Source: UBA1268 sp965662195
GTDB taxonomy: Bacteria > Planctomycetota > Planctomycetia > Pirellulales > UBA1268
Length of the DNA: 64,000 nt
Direction: 5' to 3'
NCBI GenBank assembly: GCA_965662195.1
Contig: CBFIHA010000003.1
Span: forward strand, 1-64,000
The notes under the pieces are model-generated. The model saw only the letters and a program-made list of their open reading frames with translations, was not told where the DNA came from and ran no database searches. Both the position numbers and the translations under genes were made by a program. Within the stretch, counting starts at the first letter, position 1. Each line of letters begins with the position of its first letter. Shown one piece after another: positions 9,505 through 19,966 of the stretch.

Positions 9505-10062
9505 CTACACCACGGCAGCGGCCGAGAGCACCTCGATGTTCGCGGCCATGAAGGCGGGCAGGTCGGCCGGCTTACGACTGGAGATGAAGTGCCGGTCGAC
9601 CACCACCGGGGTGTCCTCCCAGATCGCCCCGGCGTTCATCAGGTCATCCTTGATGCCGGGGCTGCCGGTCACCCTCACCCCCCGGTAGACGCCGGCTGAA
9701 ATTGCGATCCAGCCACCATGGCAGATGGCGGCGACCAGCTTGCCGTGGGCGGCGAACTCACGGACGAGGTCGAGCACCTTTTCGTCGCGGCGGAGGGCGT
9801 CGGGCATCCAGCCACCGGGCAGCAGCACCCCGTGGAAGTCGCTCGCCTCCATGTCGGCGACGGCGGCGTCACTGGTGCAGGGATAGCCGTGCTTGCCGGC
9901 ATAAGTGCGGCCCTGCATCTTCCCGGCAACGGTGACATGGCCACCCGCCTCCTCGAGCCGCAGCTTCGGATACCAGAGTTCGAGGTCTTCATAGGCATCG
10001 CCAACGAACGCCAGGATCCTGATGCCGGCAAGCGGCTGGTGGGCGGGGCTGAAACTGGTCAT
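9505..10062 (-). CDS. DJ-1/PfpI family protein
   Basis: This 185-residue protein belongs to the DJ-1/PfpI class of glutamine-amidotransferase-like enzymes, which includes deglycases, chaperones and cysteine peptidases. The nucleophilic elbow AAICHGG places the reactive Cys at residue 114, with Glu28 (YEDLELWYP) in the usual position for the acidic partner and GVLLPGGWMPD in the PfpI loop. The ATG at 10062 is chosen because GGAGAG lies about six bases upstream; an upstream frame to 10158 lacks this. It is likely cytoplasmic and stress related by family. It stands alone, divergent from nrdJ. Confidence 0.85.
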   Translation of the reverse strand: MTSFSPAHQPLAGIRILAFVGDAYEDLELWYPKLRLEEAGGHVTVAGKMQGRTYAGKHGYPCTSDAAVADMEASDFHGVLLPGGWMPDALRRDEKVLDLVREFAAHGKLVAAICHGGWIAISAGVYRGVRVTGSPGIKDDLMNAGAIWEDTPVVVDRHFISSRKPADLPAFMAANIEVLSAAAVV

Positions 10063-10323
10063 GGTGATCTCTCCACAGGCAAAGGGAACAGCAAGGGGCA
10101 TCCGCTCCGAAACAGTGCGACTTCTCCGCGGTGCATTATCGCGGCTCGGGCAGGCCATTCACCCCATCTTTTTTCAGCCAGGAAAAGACCTGCCTCCACG
10201 CTCCTCAAGCCCGCATCACGACACCCCCTCGCTCAGGTGGCTAGTGCCATCATGCCAGCACGGAGACCCAGACCGGAAAAACAGCGGTCCCAGCGGTCTT
10301 CCGCGGGCCTGGAAAAATTATGC

Positions 10324-10351
10324 TTGACGTCAGCCGACACGCCGCTACATT
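10324..10351 (+). promoter_or_regulatory. Possible sigma-70 promoter of nrdJ
   Basis: TTGACG (10324-10329) and TACATT (10346-10351) are separated by 16 bases. The position, upstream of the NrdR-like box and 223 bases ahead of the start codon, fits a repressor acting just downstream of the promoter. Confidence 0.35.
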
Positions 10352-10389
10352 CACGCCCCGGCCATATGAAGTGGTCGAAACGGTACAAA

Positions 10390-10405
10390 CCACAATATCT
10401 TGCGA
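10390..10405 (+). promoter_or_regulatory. NrdR-box-like site
   Basis: CCACAATATCTTGCGA agrees with the NrdR consensus ACACWATATATWGWGT at 12 of 16 positions, and NrdR controls ribonucleotide reductase genes in most bacteria. NrdR boxes usually come in pairs; no good second copy is visible, so confidence is low. Confidence 0.3.
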
Positions 10406-10573
10406 TAGCATGCAGATGGACCTGCCTTCCGCCGTTCGCGTTTTTTTGGGTGTCCAAACCGGGTGAAGGACTCATCCGGGCCGCGCGATTTCGTCGATAC
10501 GGCTTGTTGAAAGGCTATACGCAAGTATACTTTGTTAGGCCCGTGTGTGGCCATTACCCCAGGAGCGTTGTCC

Positions 10574-13660
<3,087 letters not shown>

Positions 13661-13666
<6 letters not shown>

Positions 13667-13830
13667 GCTCTGTCTGAAAACTCAGTACCTGGCTTCGAGC
13701 GGCTCATTTGCCCTCTGGCTACGTCCGGCTCCATCGCCAGATCTGCAATCTGGCTGCTGCGCCGTCCTTGCCAGATACCAAAGCAGCTCGCTCTCAGGCC
13801 AACGGTAGCCTTTTCAGACAGAACCTAGCT
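13661..13830. mobile_element. MITE-like element at nrdJ stop codon
   Basis: A 170-bp element is bounded by 20-bp inverted ends (13661-13680 and 13811-13830) differing at one base; the inner part of the end reads TCTGTCTGAAAA. Each end abuts CTAG, which could be the target duplication, as produced by some IS families that cut at CTAG. The interior is imperfectly self-complementary (GAGCGGCTCATTTG against GAGCGAGCTGCTTTG) and carries no transposase. The nrdJ stop codon TAG is part of the left CTAG, so insertion left the protein intact. Confidence 0.65.
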
Positions 13831-13873
13831 TCACCGGTGCGGGGGCCTCACGCTCTTTCTGGCAGCCCCCAGC

Positions 13874-13981
13874 ACACGTTGTGATATGGCAGCCTCGCGT
13901 CTATCCACAGCAATCCCCCTGCTTCGAACACACGTTGTGATGTGGCAGCCTCACGTCTATCCACAGCAATCCCCCTGCTTC
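13874..13981. repeat. Two tandem copies of a 54-bp unit
   Basis: Bases 13874-13927 and 13928-13981 are the same except at two positions. The unit starts ACACGTTGTGAT and contains TATCCACAGCAATCC. The second copy runs straight into the left arm of the large inverted repeat. Confidence 0.9.
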
Positions 13982-13982
13982 G

Positions 13983-14058
13983 AAGCCCGAAGCGCGAGCT
14001 GAGGGAAACCGCGTTTTTGATTCACGAACCGCATTCCCTCGGCTCGCGCCTCGGGCTT
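13983..14058. repeat. Large imperfect palindrome
   Basis: Arms of 25 bp (13983-14007 and 14034-14058) match at 23 positions around a 26-base loop. The arm begins AAGCCCGAAGCGCGAGC. This would form a very stable hairpin and resembles large REP-type palindromes; it lacks a following T-run, so it is not a standard terminator. Confidence 0.8.
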
Positions 14059-14392
14059 CCCAGCATTTGTTTCCCCGCACCGCACTGGATGCTCGCATCT
14101 CTCTGTGGCTCTGTAGCTCCGCGTGATCACCTCGCGGTCACCTAACCAACCAAAACCGTCCCGGGAAACTTTGTTGAAGCCCGCTGGCCGATTCAGCCGA
14201 AAGCATGGTCTGGCGAGGGGAAGCCCTCGCGAGTCAGCAAGACAACTGAATCTGCCGTCGGCCTTTTTGGCGGAGGTGCCACACTCAACCGCGTTGGTCC
14301 GGATCCTTTAGCCTCGGTGGCCGCACGTCGGCCGGGTCCGCATCAGTTACGCAACTCACACTGTTCGCAAGACGGCGGCAGCTTCACACAGG

Positions 14393-14428
14393 CGGCCCGG
14401 AGTGTCTCCCGACACCCCGGGCCGTTTT
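14393..14428 (+). terminator. Rho-independent-terminator-like hairpin
   Basis: A 14-bp stem (14393-14406 with 14411-14424) with one mismatch and a TCCC loop is followed by TTTTGCTT on the plus strand. The T-run suits plus-strand transcription, although pgk ends just beside it on the minus strand; for pgk it may only stabilise the 3' end. Confidence 0.55.
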
Positions 14429-14431
14429 GCT

Positions 14432-15637
14432 TCAAGCCTGGTCATCGAGCAGCGCCACGGTCTCGAAGGCCTTGCCTTCAAGCATTTCCAACGACGCCCC
14501 ACCACCTGTCGAGACATGGCTGACCTTCTCCGCATAGCCCAGTTGTTCGACCGCCGCGGCTGAGTCGCCACCGCCGATGATCGTGACCCCCCCGGCAGCC
14601 GTGGCGTCGGCCACGGCATCAGCCACCGCCTTGGTGCCGGCGTCGAAGGGGGGCATCTCAAAGACCCCCATCGGGCCGTTCCAGACAACCGTGCCGGCGG
14701 CACGGATAATCTCGGCATACTGCCTGGCCGTCTTCGGACCGATATCGAGGCCCTCGAAGCCCTCCGGAATTTCACCCGCCTTCACGATCTGTTTGTTGGC
14801 GGCGCTTGAAAAGTCGTCGGCGCAGTGGGTGTCGATCGGCAGGACCAGCTTGTCACCCCCCTGAATCAGCAGCTGTTTGGCAAGCTCAACCTTGTCGGGC
14901 TCAACCAGCGACTTGCCCGTCTGCCCCCCCTGCGCCAGCGAGAACGTATAGGCCATCGCCCCGCCAATCAGCACGTGGTCACAGATCGAGAGCAGGTTGG
15001 TGATCACGGCAATTTTGTCGCTCACCTTCTTGCCGCCCAGGATGGCCACAAACGGCCGCTTGGGCTGGCCGATGGCTTCAGCGAGATACTTGATTTCCTT
15101 GTCGACCAGAAAGCCGACCACCGCCGGCTTGCCCGCAGCTTTCATCGCCTTGGGGACGGCGTACATGCTGGCCTCAGTGCGGTGGCAGGTGCCGAAGGCG
15201 TCGTTGACGTAGGCATCGGCTAGGCCGGCCAGGCCGGCGACATAGGCTGGGTCGTCCCCCTGTTTCTCGCCCGGGTTGAAGCGGACGTTCTCCAGCACCA
15301 GCACCCCGCCAGCCGGCAGGGCCGCCGCCTTGGTGGCTGAATCAGGCCCACCGGTATCAGCCGCCAGCGCAACCGGCTGGCCCAGCAGTTCACCGAGCCG
15401 GGCGGCGACCGGGGCCAGCGACAGGGCCGGGTCAGCCGCCCCCTTGGGCCGGCCAAGGTGGCTCATCAGCACCGCTCTGCCGCCCCGGTCGATGATCGAC
15501 TTGATCGTCGGCAGGGCCATCCGGATCCGCCGGTCGTCGGTAATGGCACCGGTGTCATCCTGGGGCACATTGAAATCGACACGGACGAGGACGGTCTTGC
15601 CGGTGGGATCGAGATCGGCGATCGACTTTTTGGCCAT
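14432..15637 (-). CDS. pgk: Phosphoglycerate kinase
   Basis: This 401-residue cytoplasmic enzyme makes ATP in glycolysis by moving a phosphate from 1,3-bisphosphoglycerate to ADP. The start is canonical (KTVLVRVDFNVPQD), with the substrate loop SHLGRPKG, the hinge AILGGKKVSDKI and the nucleotide-binding GGGDSAAA near the C-terminus. Length is normal for bacteria. GGAG sits about ten bases upstream of the ATG at 15637. It appears monocistronic. Confidence 0.97.
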   Translation of the reverse strand: MAKKSIADLDPTGKTVLVRVDFNVPQDDTGAITDDRRIRMALPTIKSIIDRGGRAVLMSHLGRPKGAADPALSLAPVAARLGELLGQPVALAADTGGPDSATKAAALPAGGVLVLENVRFNPGEKQGDDPAYVAGLAGLADAYVNDAFGTCHRTEASMYAVPKAMKAAGKPAVVGFLVDKEIKYLAEAIGQPKRPFVAILGGKKVSDKIAVITNLLSICDHVLIGGAMAYTFSLAQGGQTGKSLVEPDKVELAKQLLIQGGDKLVLPIDTHCADDFSSAANKQIVKAGEIPEGFEGLDIGPKTARQYAEIIRAAGTVVWNGPMGVFEMPPFDAGTKAVADAVADATAAGGVTIIGGGDSAAAVEQLGYAEKVSHVSTGGGASLEMLEGKAFETVALLDDQA

Positions 15638-15740
15638 TGGGTGCGGCTCCTGGTGGAAAACGGGCAGAGGAGTGAAACGTGCCTCGGTATTTCACAACAG
15701 CAGCCAACAGGCCGCAAGGCTCACGCCATTCTCCCCGGCT

Positions 15741-16427
15741 TCAGTCATTGGTCATCCGTCTCCCGTAGACCTTCACATTTGTGAAGTCGTTCATGTCATC
15801 GAACGAACCAATCCCGACACGGCCAGCAGTGAAGCTGCGATCAGTTGCCTCCATCAGCGGGCGTTCCATGTTGTCAAAATAGACGGCGATTCGGCCACTG
15901 GTCGTCTCCCGTACAAGCTTCACCCGGTGCCAGCCGTCATCCCAAGGCACCGGGCTGGTGTTTTCGGTGAGCGGCCGTCGTGGGGCCCCATCGACAATCA
16001 TGATCTGCCCGCTGTTGGGATCAGGTTTGGCCCCCAGATGGACATAATAGAAATGCTCGGGGTCGCGGTAGTTGAAAAACACGCAGCAGTCGCGGTGGTT
16101 GCCGGTGTCACGGGTGCTTTTGACGTCGAAGCTGATGACCGTGTCACTCAGCTCCAGATCCTTCACCAGGGCGATGTTGTGCGGGCTACGAACCGTGGGC
16201 TGATAGTCACTCGTACGGCGGTTGAGCCCCCAGACCGCCCGGTCACCGTCGCGTGAGAGTGTCCAGGCCGCCGGGTCGGTCGGCTCCCAGCGTGCAGTGC
16301 CATCGGCAAAGGTTTCTTGAAAAACCAGCGGCAGTGCTGGTTCAGCCCCGCGGATCAGCCCCGCGGAGAGCACCGCCCCGCCACCGATCACCCCAACCAG
16401 CACCACACGACACCAGACAGTCTGCAT
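15741..16427 (-). CDS. Secreted DUF1080-like / concanavalin-like protein
   Basis: This 228-residue protein has an N-terminal signal (hydrophobic run VVLVGVIGGGAVLSAG) and then a beta-sandwich fold of the DUF1080/LamG kind, with typical segments FQETFADGTARWEP, ISFDVKSTRDTGNHRDCCVFFNYRD, FYYVHLG, HRVKLVRE and AGRVGIGSFDD. Relatives are sugar-binding or glycan-processing proteins; recently characterised DUF1080 members act on 3-keto-disaccharides, but I cannot see catalytic residues to claim that here. The ATG at 16427 is chosen over the upstream 16562 because GGAG lies nine bases ahead and the signal peptide then starts the protein. Confidence 0.75.
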   Translation of the reverse strand: MQTVWCRVVLVGVIGGGAVLSAGLIRGAEPALPLVFQETFADGTARWEPTDPAAWTLSRDGDRAVWGLNRRTSDYQPTVRSPHNIALVKDLELSDTVISFDVKSTRDTGNHRDCCVFFNYRDPEHFYYVHLGAKPDPNSGQIMIVDGAPRRPLTENTSPVPWDDGWHRVKLVRETTSGRIAVYFDNMERPLMEATDRSFTAGRVGIGSFDDMNDFTNVKVYGRRMTND

Positions 16428-16639
16428 CGAAGCATCTCCAGAGAAACCACAGCTGATCGAATCGGTGTCACGCACCACACCGATTTTCCTCGCAGCATAC
16501 CCTCGGATTTCACCCCTGTCCTGCTGCCGCCACACTGACACTGAAGGCATCGACCACGGCATGGCCCCGGCAGCCGCTATGGGGCCTTGCAGGCGTCAGC
16601 AACGAAAGCCTCGGGGGAATTGGGCCGACCGGTCAACGT

Positions 16640-17130
16640 GATCGATCAGCCGTGGGCTTGTGGTGGCGCGAATGACACGATCTGCCGAGGGCGGGCCTGC
16701 CGTGCCGCGACACTGCGGCCTAGGAAACCCGCCGCATCGCAAAGCAGCCGTTCAATCTCTTGCAGAAACATCCGCGCCAGCGTGGTCATCGCCTGCGGCC
16801 GGTCAGCCAATATGCCCCGCAGCCGCTTCGGCACTGAAATCACACATTGCCGCATTGAAACAGGTGGAATGACCTGGTCAGCAAGGTGCGCCGCCGTCTG
16901 GGCCATCCGTCGACCCGTGCAAGACGGGCAGACCCCGCGGCCCTTGCGCGAAAATGCCACCAGAAAGCCATGGCCGCAGCTTGAGCACCCGGGCCCGCGG
17001 AAACCCAAAGCAGCGCAACCCGCAGGTCAGATACCGACGGAACACCTCTTCAACATGCTGCCGGATCGGCCGGCCGCACTGGTCGTGCTCGGCAAGCCAG
17101 CTCTCCAGGTGCCGGGCGATGACCTGACAA
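16640..17130 (-). pseudogene. IS91-like transposase remnant
   Basis: Two minus-strand frames together match the start of IS91/IS801-type transposases. The first (about 17130-16995) has LESWLAEHDQ..HVEEVFRRYLTCG. A frameshift near 17000 leads to SCGHGFLVAFSRKGRG-VCPSCTGRRMAQTAAHL, the Cys-rich zinc-binding segment, then VISVPKRLRGILA. The frame shifts again near 16650 where family members read SFLHRFGS. The catalytic Tyr region is absent. Dead copy. Confidence 0.75.
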
Positions 17131-17182
17131 AGCGACGTTTGCTCAGGCCGCTGGCGGATCGGTGCCTGAGCTACCCCGGCTC

Positions 17183-17485
17183 TCAGGGCACGGACACCCC
17201 TCCCGGAATATCGAGTGTGGATTTGATCAGCGCAGCATGAACCTCCACGCGGCTCCGAGGCCGTGACCGTCCTGTCGCGGATTCCTTTCTGCTTTTCCTG
17301 AAGGTCTCGAGTTTTTTGAGGCTCGCAAGGCCAATCAGGGAGCACCAGACCATCTGTTCCATCGCCCGGTAGGGCTTCACGCCGGTGGAGATCAGGATCC
17401 GCATGCAGACGATCATGGCGCAGTACGCTTGGATCTCTACGCCATTGGGGTTGTCCGAGAACAGGTGCCGGCGGCCATCGTCCAC
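17183..17485 (-). pseudogene. IS4-like transposase C-terminal remnant
   Basis: About 100 codons resemble the C-terminal end of IS4-family transposases: CRHLFS-type lead (here RRHLFSDNPNGVEIQ), then AYCAMIVCMRILISTGVKPYR and a MVWCSLIGLAS segment. An in-frame stop lies just upstream and the DDE catalytic core is missing, so this is a truncated relic. Confidence 0.6.
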
Positions 17486-17699
17486 TCAGGCCAAGCACCG
17501 ACAGCCATTGAGCCCCGCGCCGCCGTGCTGGCCCACGCCCACGTCCAACACCCAGAGCGGTTCGTTCAGGGCCTCCCAAGGCCCTTCACACCACCCGCCG
17601 AGGTCTGTGCCAGCGGATGCGGGCGAAGGATAGTCCACTTGGGCAACTCCCGAAAACGCCGAGGGTTGTCGGGGTTGCTGGTCGCCGCGTCCGGCGGCG

Positions 17700-17802
17700 G
17701 CAGACTTCTTCAACAGTCTGCGAAGCCCACGCGTCCTCACCGTTTTCGGCTGTTCCCGACGGGCGAGACGCTTGCGAAAGTGCCGTTGACCATCCTATCC
17801 TT
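17700..17802. repeat. Short dispersed repeat, copy D2, with hairpin
   Basis: Bases 17751-17802 match 84-134. A hairpin with perfect 7-bp arms (GCAGACT 17700-17706, AGTCTGC 17715-17721) precedes it, like the smaller hairpin before copy D1. One reading frame (GETLAKVPLTILSF) is open in both copies. Confidence 0.6.
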
Positions 17803-17974
17803 TGCTGGTGACAGCCTTCTCGCCTGGGCAACACCGAAAAAATGGCAGCATTTGTGGCGGGCGGGCCGCTGCCGTGGGTGGCAGCAACGATGTCGCCACG
17901 ATCTGTCTCGAGGATGCCGCCCGAGCATCACTCTTCACCCAACCCCTTCCCGACGTCGCGGGAAATACTTCACG

Positions 17975-18442
17975 ATGAATTCAGCGGTCATCCCCCCGAG
18001 CAGCCGCCACGTCCGGCTGCTGCTCGACTCCTTTGCCCGGCTCCTGGGCCGGGAGCTGATTTCCCGCGAGGGGACCGAGGCCGAGCAGGCCGAACGACTC
18101 TTCCAGGCTTCTTTCATAGTGGCCTCCCACGGCACTGAGGCTGACCCCATCCTCAACTATGGGAATGCTGCTGCACTTGCCCTCTGGGAGATGCCCTGGG
18201 AAGCCTTCACCCAGACCGCATCACGACTGACGGCCGAGCCGGTTCACCAGGACGAGCGCGCCCAACTGCTGGCACGCACCCGCGAACATGGCTACGTTGA
18301 TGACTATTCCGGCATCAGAATCGCCACGAGCGGCCGCCGCTTCCGGATTGAGCAGGCGATCGTCTGGAACCTCACCGATGCCAACGGCAGCCACCGCGGG
18401 CAGGCCGCCACGTTTGACCACTGGACGCCGCTCGACTCGTAA
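17975..18442 (+). CDS. MEKHLA-domain (PAS-related) protein
   Basis: This 155-residue protein fits the MEKHLA domain, a PAS-like fold first noted at the end of plant HD-ZIP III proteins and also found as stand-alone bacterial proteins. Key segments are LLDSFARLLGRELI, FIVASHGTEADPILNYGN, ALALWEMPWEAF, SRLTAEPV, GYVDDYSGIRI and FRIEQAIVWNL, ending with GQAATFDHW. It fills nearly the whole protein. PAS relatives sense small molecules or light, but no cofactor residues are evident. A longer upstream frame runs through the IS relics and is not credible; ATG 17975 starts the conserved part. Confidence 0.8.
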   Translation: MNSAVIPPSSRHVRLLLDSFARLLGRELISREGTEAEQAERLFQASFIVASHGTEADPILNYGNAAALALWEMPWEAFTQTASRLTAEPVHQDERAQLLARTREHGYVDDYSGIRIATSGRRFRIEQAIVWNLTDANGSHRGQAATFDHWTPLDS

Positions 18443-18505
18443 TCATCAGCCGCAGCAGAACATCTCATTCCACCGATTCCCCATCTTCCGGACGCAGGTG
18501 CTTTC

Positions 18506-19900
18506 ATGAACCAAGCTATTCGTGCCGTACTTTTTTTCCTGCTCACTGTTGCGGCATCGATCACGTCCGCCGCAGCCGCAAAGCCCACCGCCCGACCAAA
18601 CGTCATCTACATTCTGGCTGATGACCTCGGCTACGGCGATCTGTCGTGCTACGGCCAGGAGAAATTTGCCACCCCCAACATCGATCGGCTGGCCGGGGAG
18701 GGCATGAAGTTCACCGGCCACTATGCGGGCAACACCGTCTGCAGTCCCTCTCGGGCCGTGTTGATGACGGGCCTGCATCCGGGCCACTGTGCTATCCGCG
18801 GGAATGGGGCAGAGGAGACGACCATCCGGCTTGAGCTTGACGACTTTGTCCTGCCGGAACTTTTCAAGGCCGCCGGCTACGCCACCGGGGCCTTTGGCAA
18901 GTGGGGCCTGGGCGTTACCAACTCCAAGGGCCGGGGCAATCCGCTTGTCCACGGCTTTGACGAGTTCTACGGCTGGAAGAGCCAGATGATTGCCCACACC
19001 TATTACCCCAGCAGCGTTGTCCACAATGGCCGGGAACTGCCACTGGCAGAAGGCACCTATGTGCACGACCTGATCATGGACCAGGCCCGCGACTTCATCC
19101 GGCGGCAGGTGGACGCCAAGACCCCGTTCTTCTGCTATATCCCGACAGCGGTCCCCCATGCCGCCATGCACGCCCCCAAGGCCCTGCATGAAGCGTGGCG
19201 AAAGAAGTTCCCGCAGTTCGACCAAAAGATTGGGAAATACGGTGCCGGCCCCGGGGAGGACTGCCCCGACGTCGTCAATCCGATAGCCGGCTTTGCCGCA
19301 ATGATGGAGCACCTCGACAACGAGGTCGGAGAGATCCTCGATCTGCTGGCTGAACTCGGCGTCGATGACAACACCCTGGTCATGTTCGCCAGCGACAACG
19401 GTGCCCATCTGGAAGGAGGCCACGACCCGACGTTCTGGAACTCGACCGGCGGCCTCCGCGGACACAAACGCGACATGCATGAGGGGGGTATCCGCTCACC
19501 GCTGCTGGCCCGCTGGCCCGGCACGATCACGGCTGGTTCAACCAGCGACCACATCAGTGCCTTCTGGGACATGCTGCCGACAATGGCCGCGTTAACCGGC
19601 CAACCAGTGCCGGCTGGCACGGACGGCATTTCCCTCCTGCCGACGCTGCTGGGTGAACCTGACCAGCGGCAGCACGAGTATCTCTACTGGGAGTTTCACA
19701 AAGGCAAAAAGCCCTTTTCCAAGGCTGTTCGCATGGGCCAGTGGAAGGCCTATCAGGAGACAGGCAAGCCGCTCGAACTTTTCGATTTGGCAACCGATCC
19801 CTTCGAACAGCACGATCTGGCAAAAGAAAAGCCCGACCTCAGCGCCCGTATGAAAGTGATCTTTGCCGAGGCTCACCAGCCGCTTGCAAGCACTCCCTGA
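18506..19900 (+). CDS. Secreted sulfatase (arylsulfatase family S1)
   Basis: This 464-residue enzyme hydrolyses sulfate esters outside the cytoplasm. It begins with a signal peptide (VLFFLLTVAASITSAAAA). The metal site starts at ILADDLGYGDLSCYG, and the sulfatase signature CSPSRAVLMTG places the formylglycine-forming Cys at residue 79 with its Arg intact. GKWGLG, the second metal set (FASDNGAH) and a C-terminal WKAYQ..LFDLATDP segment are all in place. Closest in style to planctomycete arylsulfatase A-like enzymes; natural substrate unknown. CAGGTG precedes the ATG. Convergent with gyrB. Confidence 0.92.
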   Translation: MNQAIRAVLFFLLTVAASITSAAAAKPTARPNVIYILADDLGYGDLSCYGQEKFATPNIDRLAGEGMKFTGHYAGNTVCSPSRAVLMTGLHPGHCAIRGNGAEETTIRLELDDFVLPELFKAAGYATGAFGKWGLGVTNSKGRGNPLVHGFDEFYGWKSQMIAHTYYPSSVVHNGRELPLAEGTYVHDLIMDQARDFIRRQVDAKTPFFCYIPTAVPHAAMHAPKALHEAWRKKFPQFDQKIGKYGAGPGEDCPDVVNPIAGFAAMMEHLDNEVGEILDLLAELGVDDNTLVMFASDNGAHLEGGHDPTFWNSTGGLRGHKRDMHEGGIRSPLLARWPGTITAGSTSDHISAFWDMLPTMAALTGQPVPAGTDGISLLPTLLGEPDQRQHEYLYWEFHKGKKPFSKAVRMGQWKAYQETGKPLELFDLATDPFEQHDLAKEKPDLSARMKVIFAEAHQPLASTP

Positions 19901-19966
19901 TCGCCAAATCTCACTCTGATCGTTTTTTCTTGGTCCGACGCTGACCACACCGATCGGCGAGGATCG

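Larger units (their letters stand above)
10063..10573. other. Divergent promoter region, DJ-1 / nrdJ
   Basis: No gene is supported here. It contains a sigma-70-like promoter (10324-10351), an NrdR-box-like site (10390-10405) and a perfect small inverted repeat TATAC-GCAA-GTATA (10516-10529), all pointing to regulation of nrdJ with a leader of about 215 bases. I do not see the conserved core of a cobalamin riboswitch. Confidence 0.45.
13667..14431. other. Repeat-rich gap without genes
   Basis: These 765 bases contain the MITE-like element, a tandem duplication of a 54-bp unit (13874-13981), a large inverted repeat with 25-bp arms (13983-14058) and a terminator-like hairpin (14393-14428). No protein-coding gene is supported in the remaining sequence. 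Confidence 0.6.
16428..17974. other. Decayed mobile-element region
   Basis: No intact gene is supported in these 1.5 kb. It holds a frameshifted IS91-like transposase remnant (16640-17130), an IS4-like transposase C-terminal remnant (17183-17485), and repeat copy D2 with its hairpin (17700-17802). It looks like an insertion graveyard between pgk/DUF1080 and the MEKHLA gene. Confidence 0.55.

Noticed and set aside
10352..10573. Cobalamin riboswitch ahead of the B12-dependent reductase
   Set aside because: I could not find the conserved B12-box core or a matching paired architecture; a covariance-model search would decide.
13874..13981. CRISPR-like repeat array
   Set aside because: Only two adjacent copies of a 54-bp unit with no spacers and no cas genes nearby.
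17429..17974. Upstream extension of the MEKHLA gene
   Set aside because: The longer frame runs through transposase remnants and a dispersed repeat; the conserved domain begins at the ATG at 17975.
19901..19966. Terminator between the sulfatase and gyrB
   Set aside because: There is a T-run but no convincing stem on either strand.
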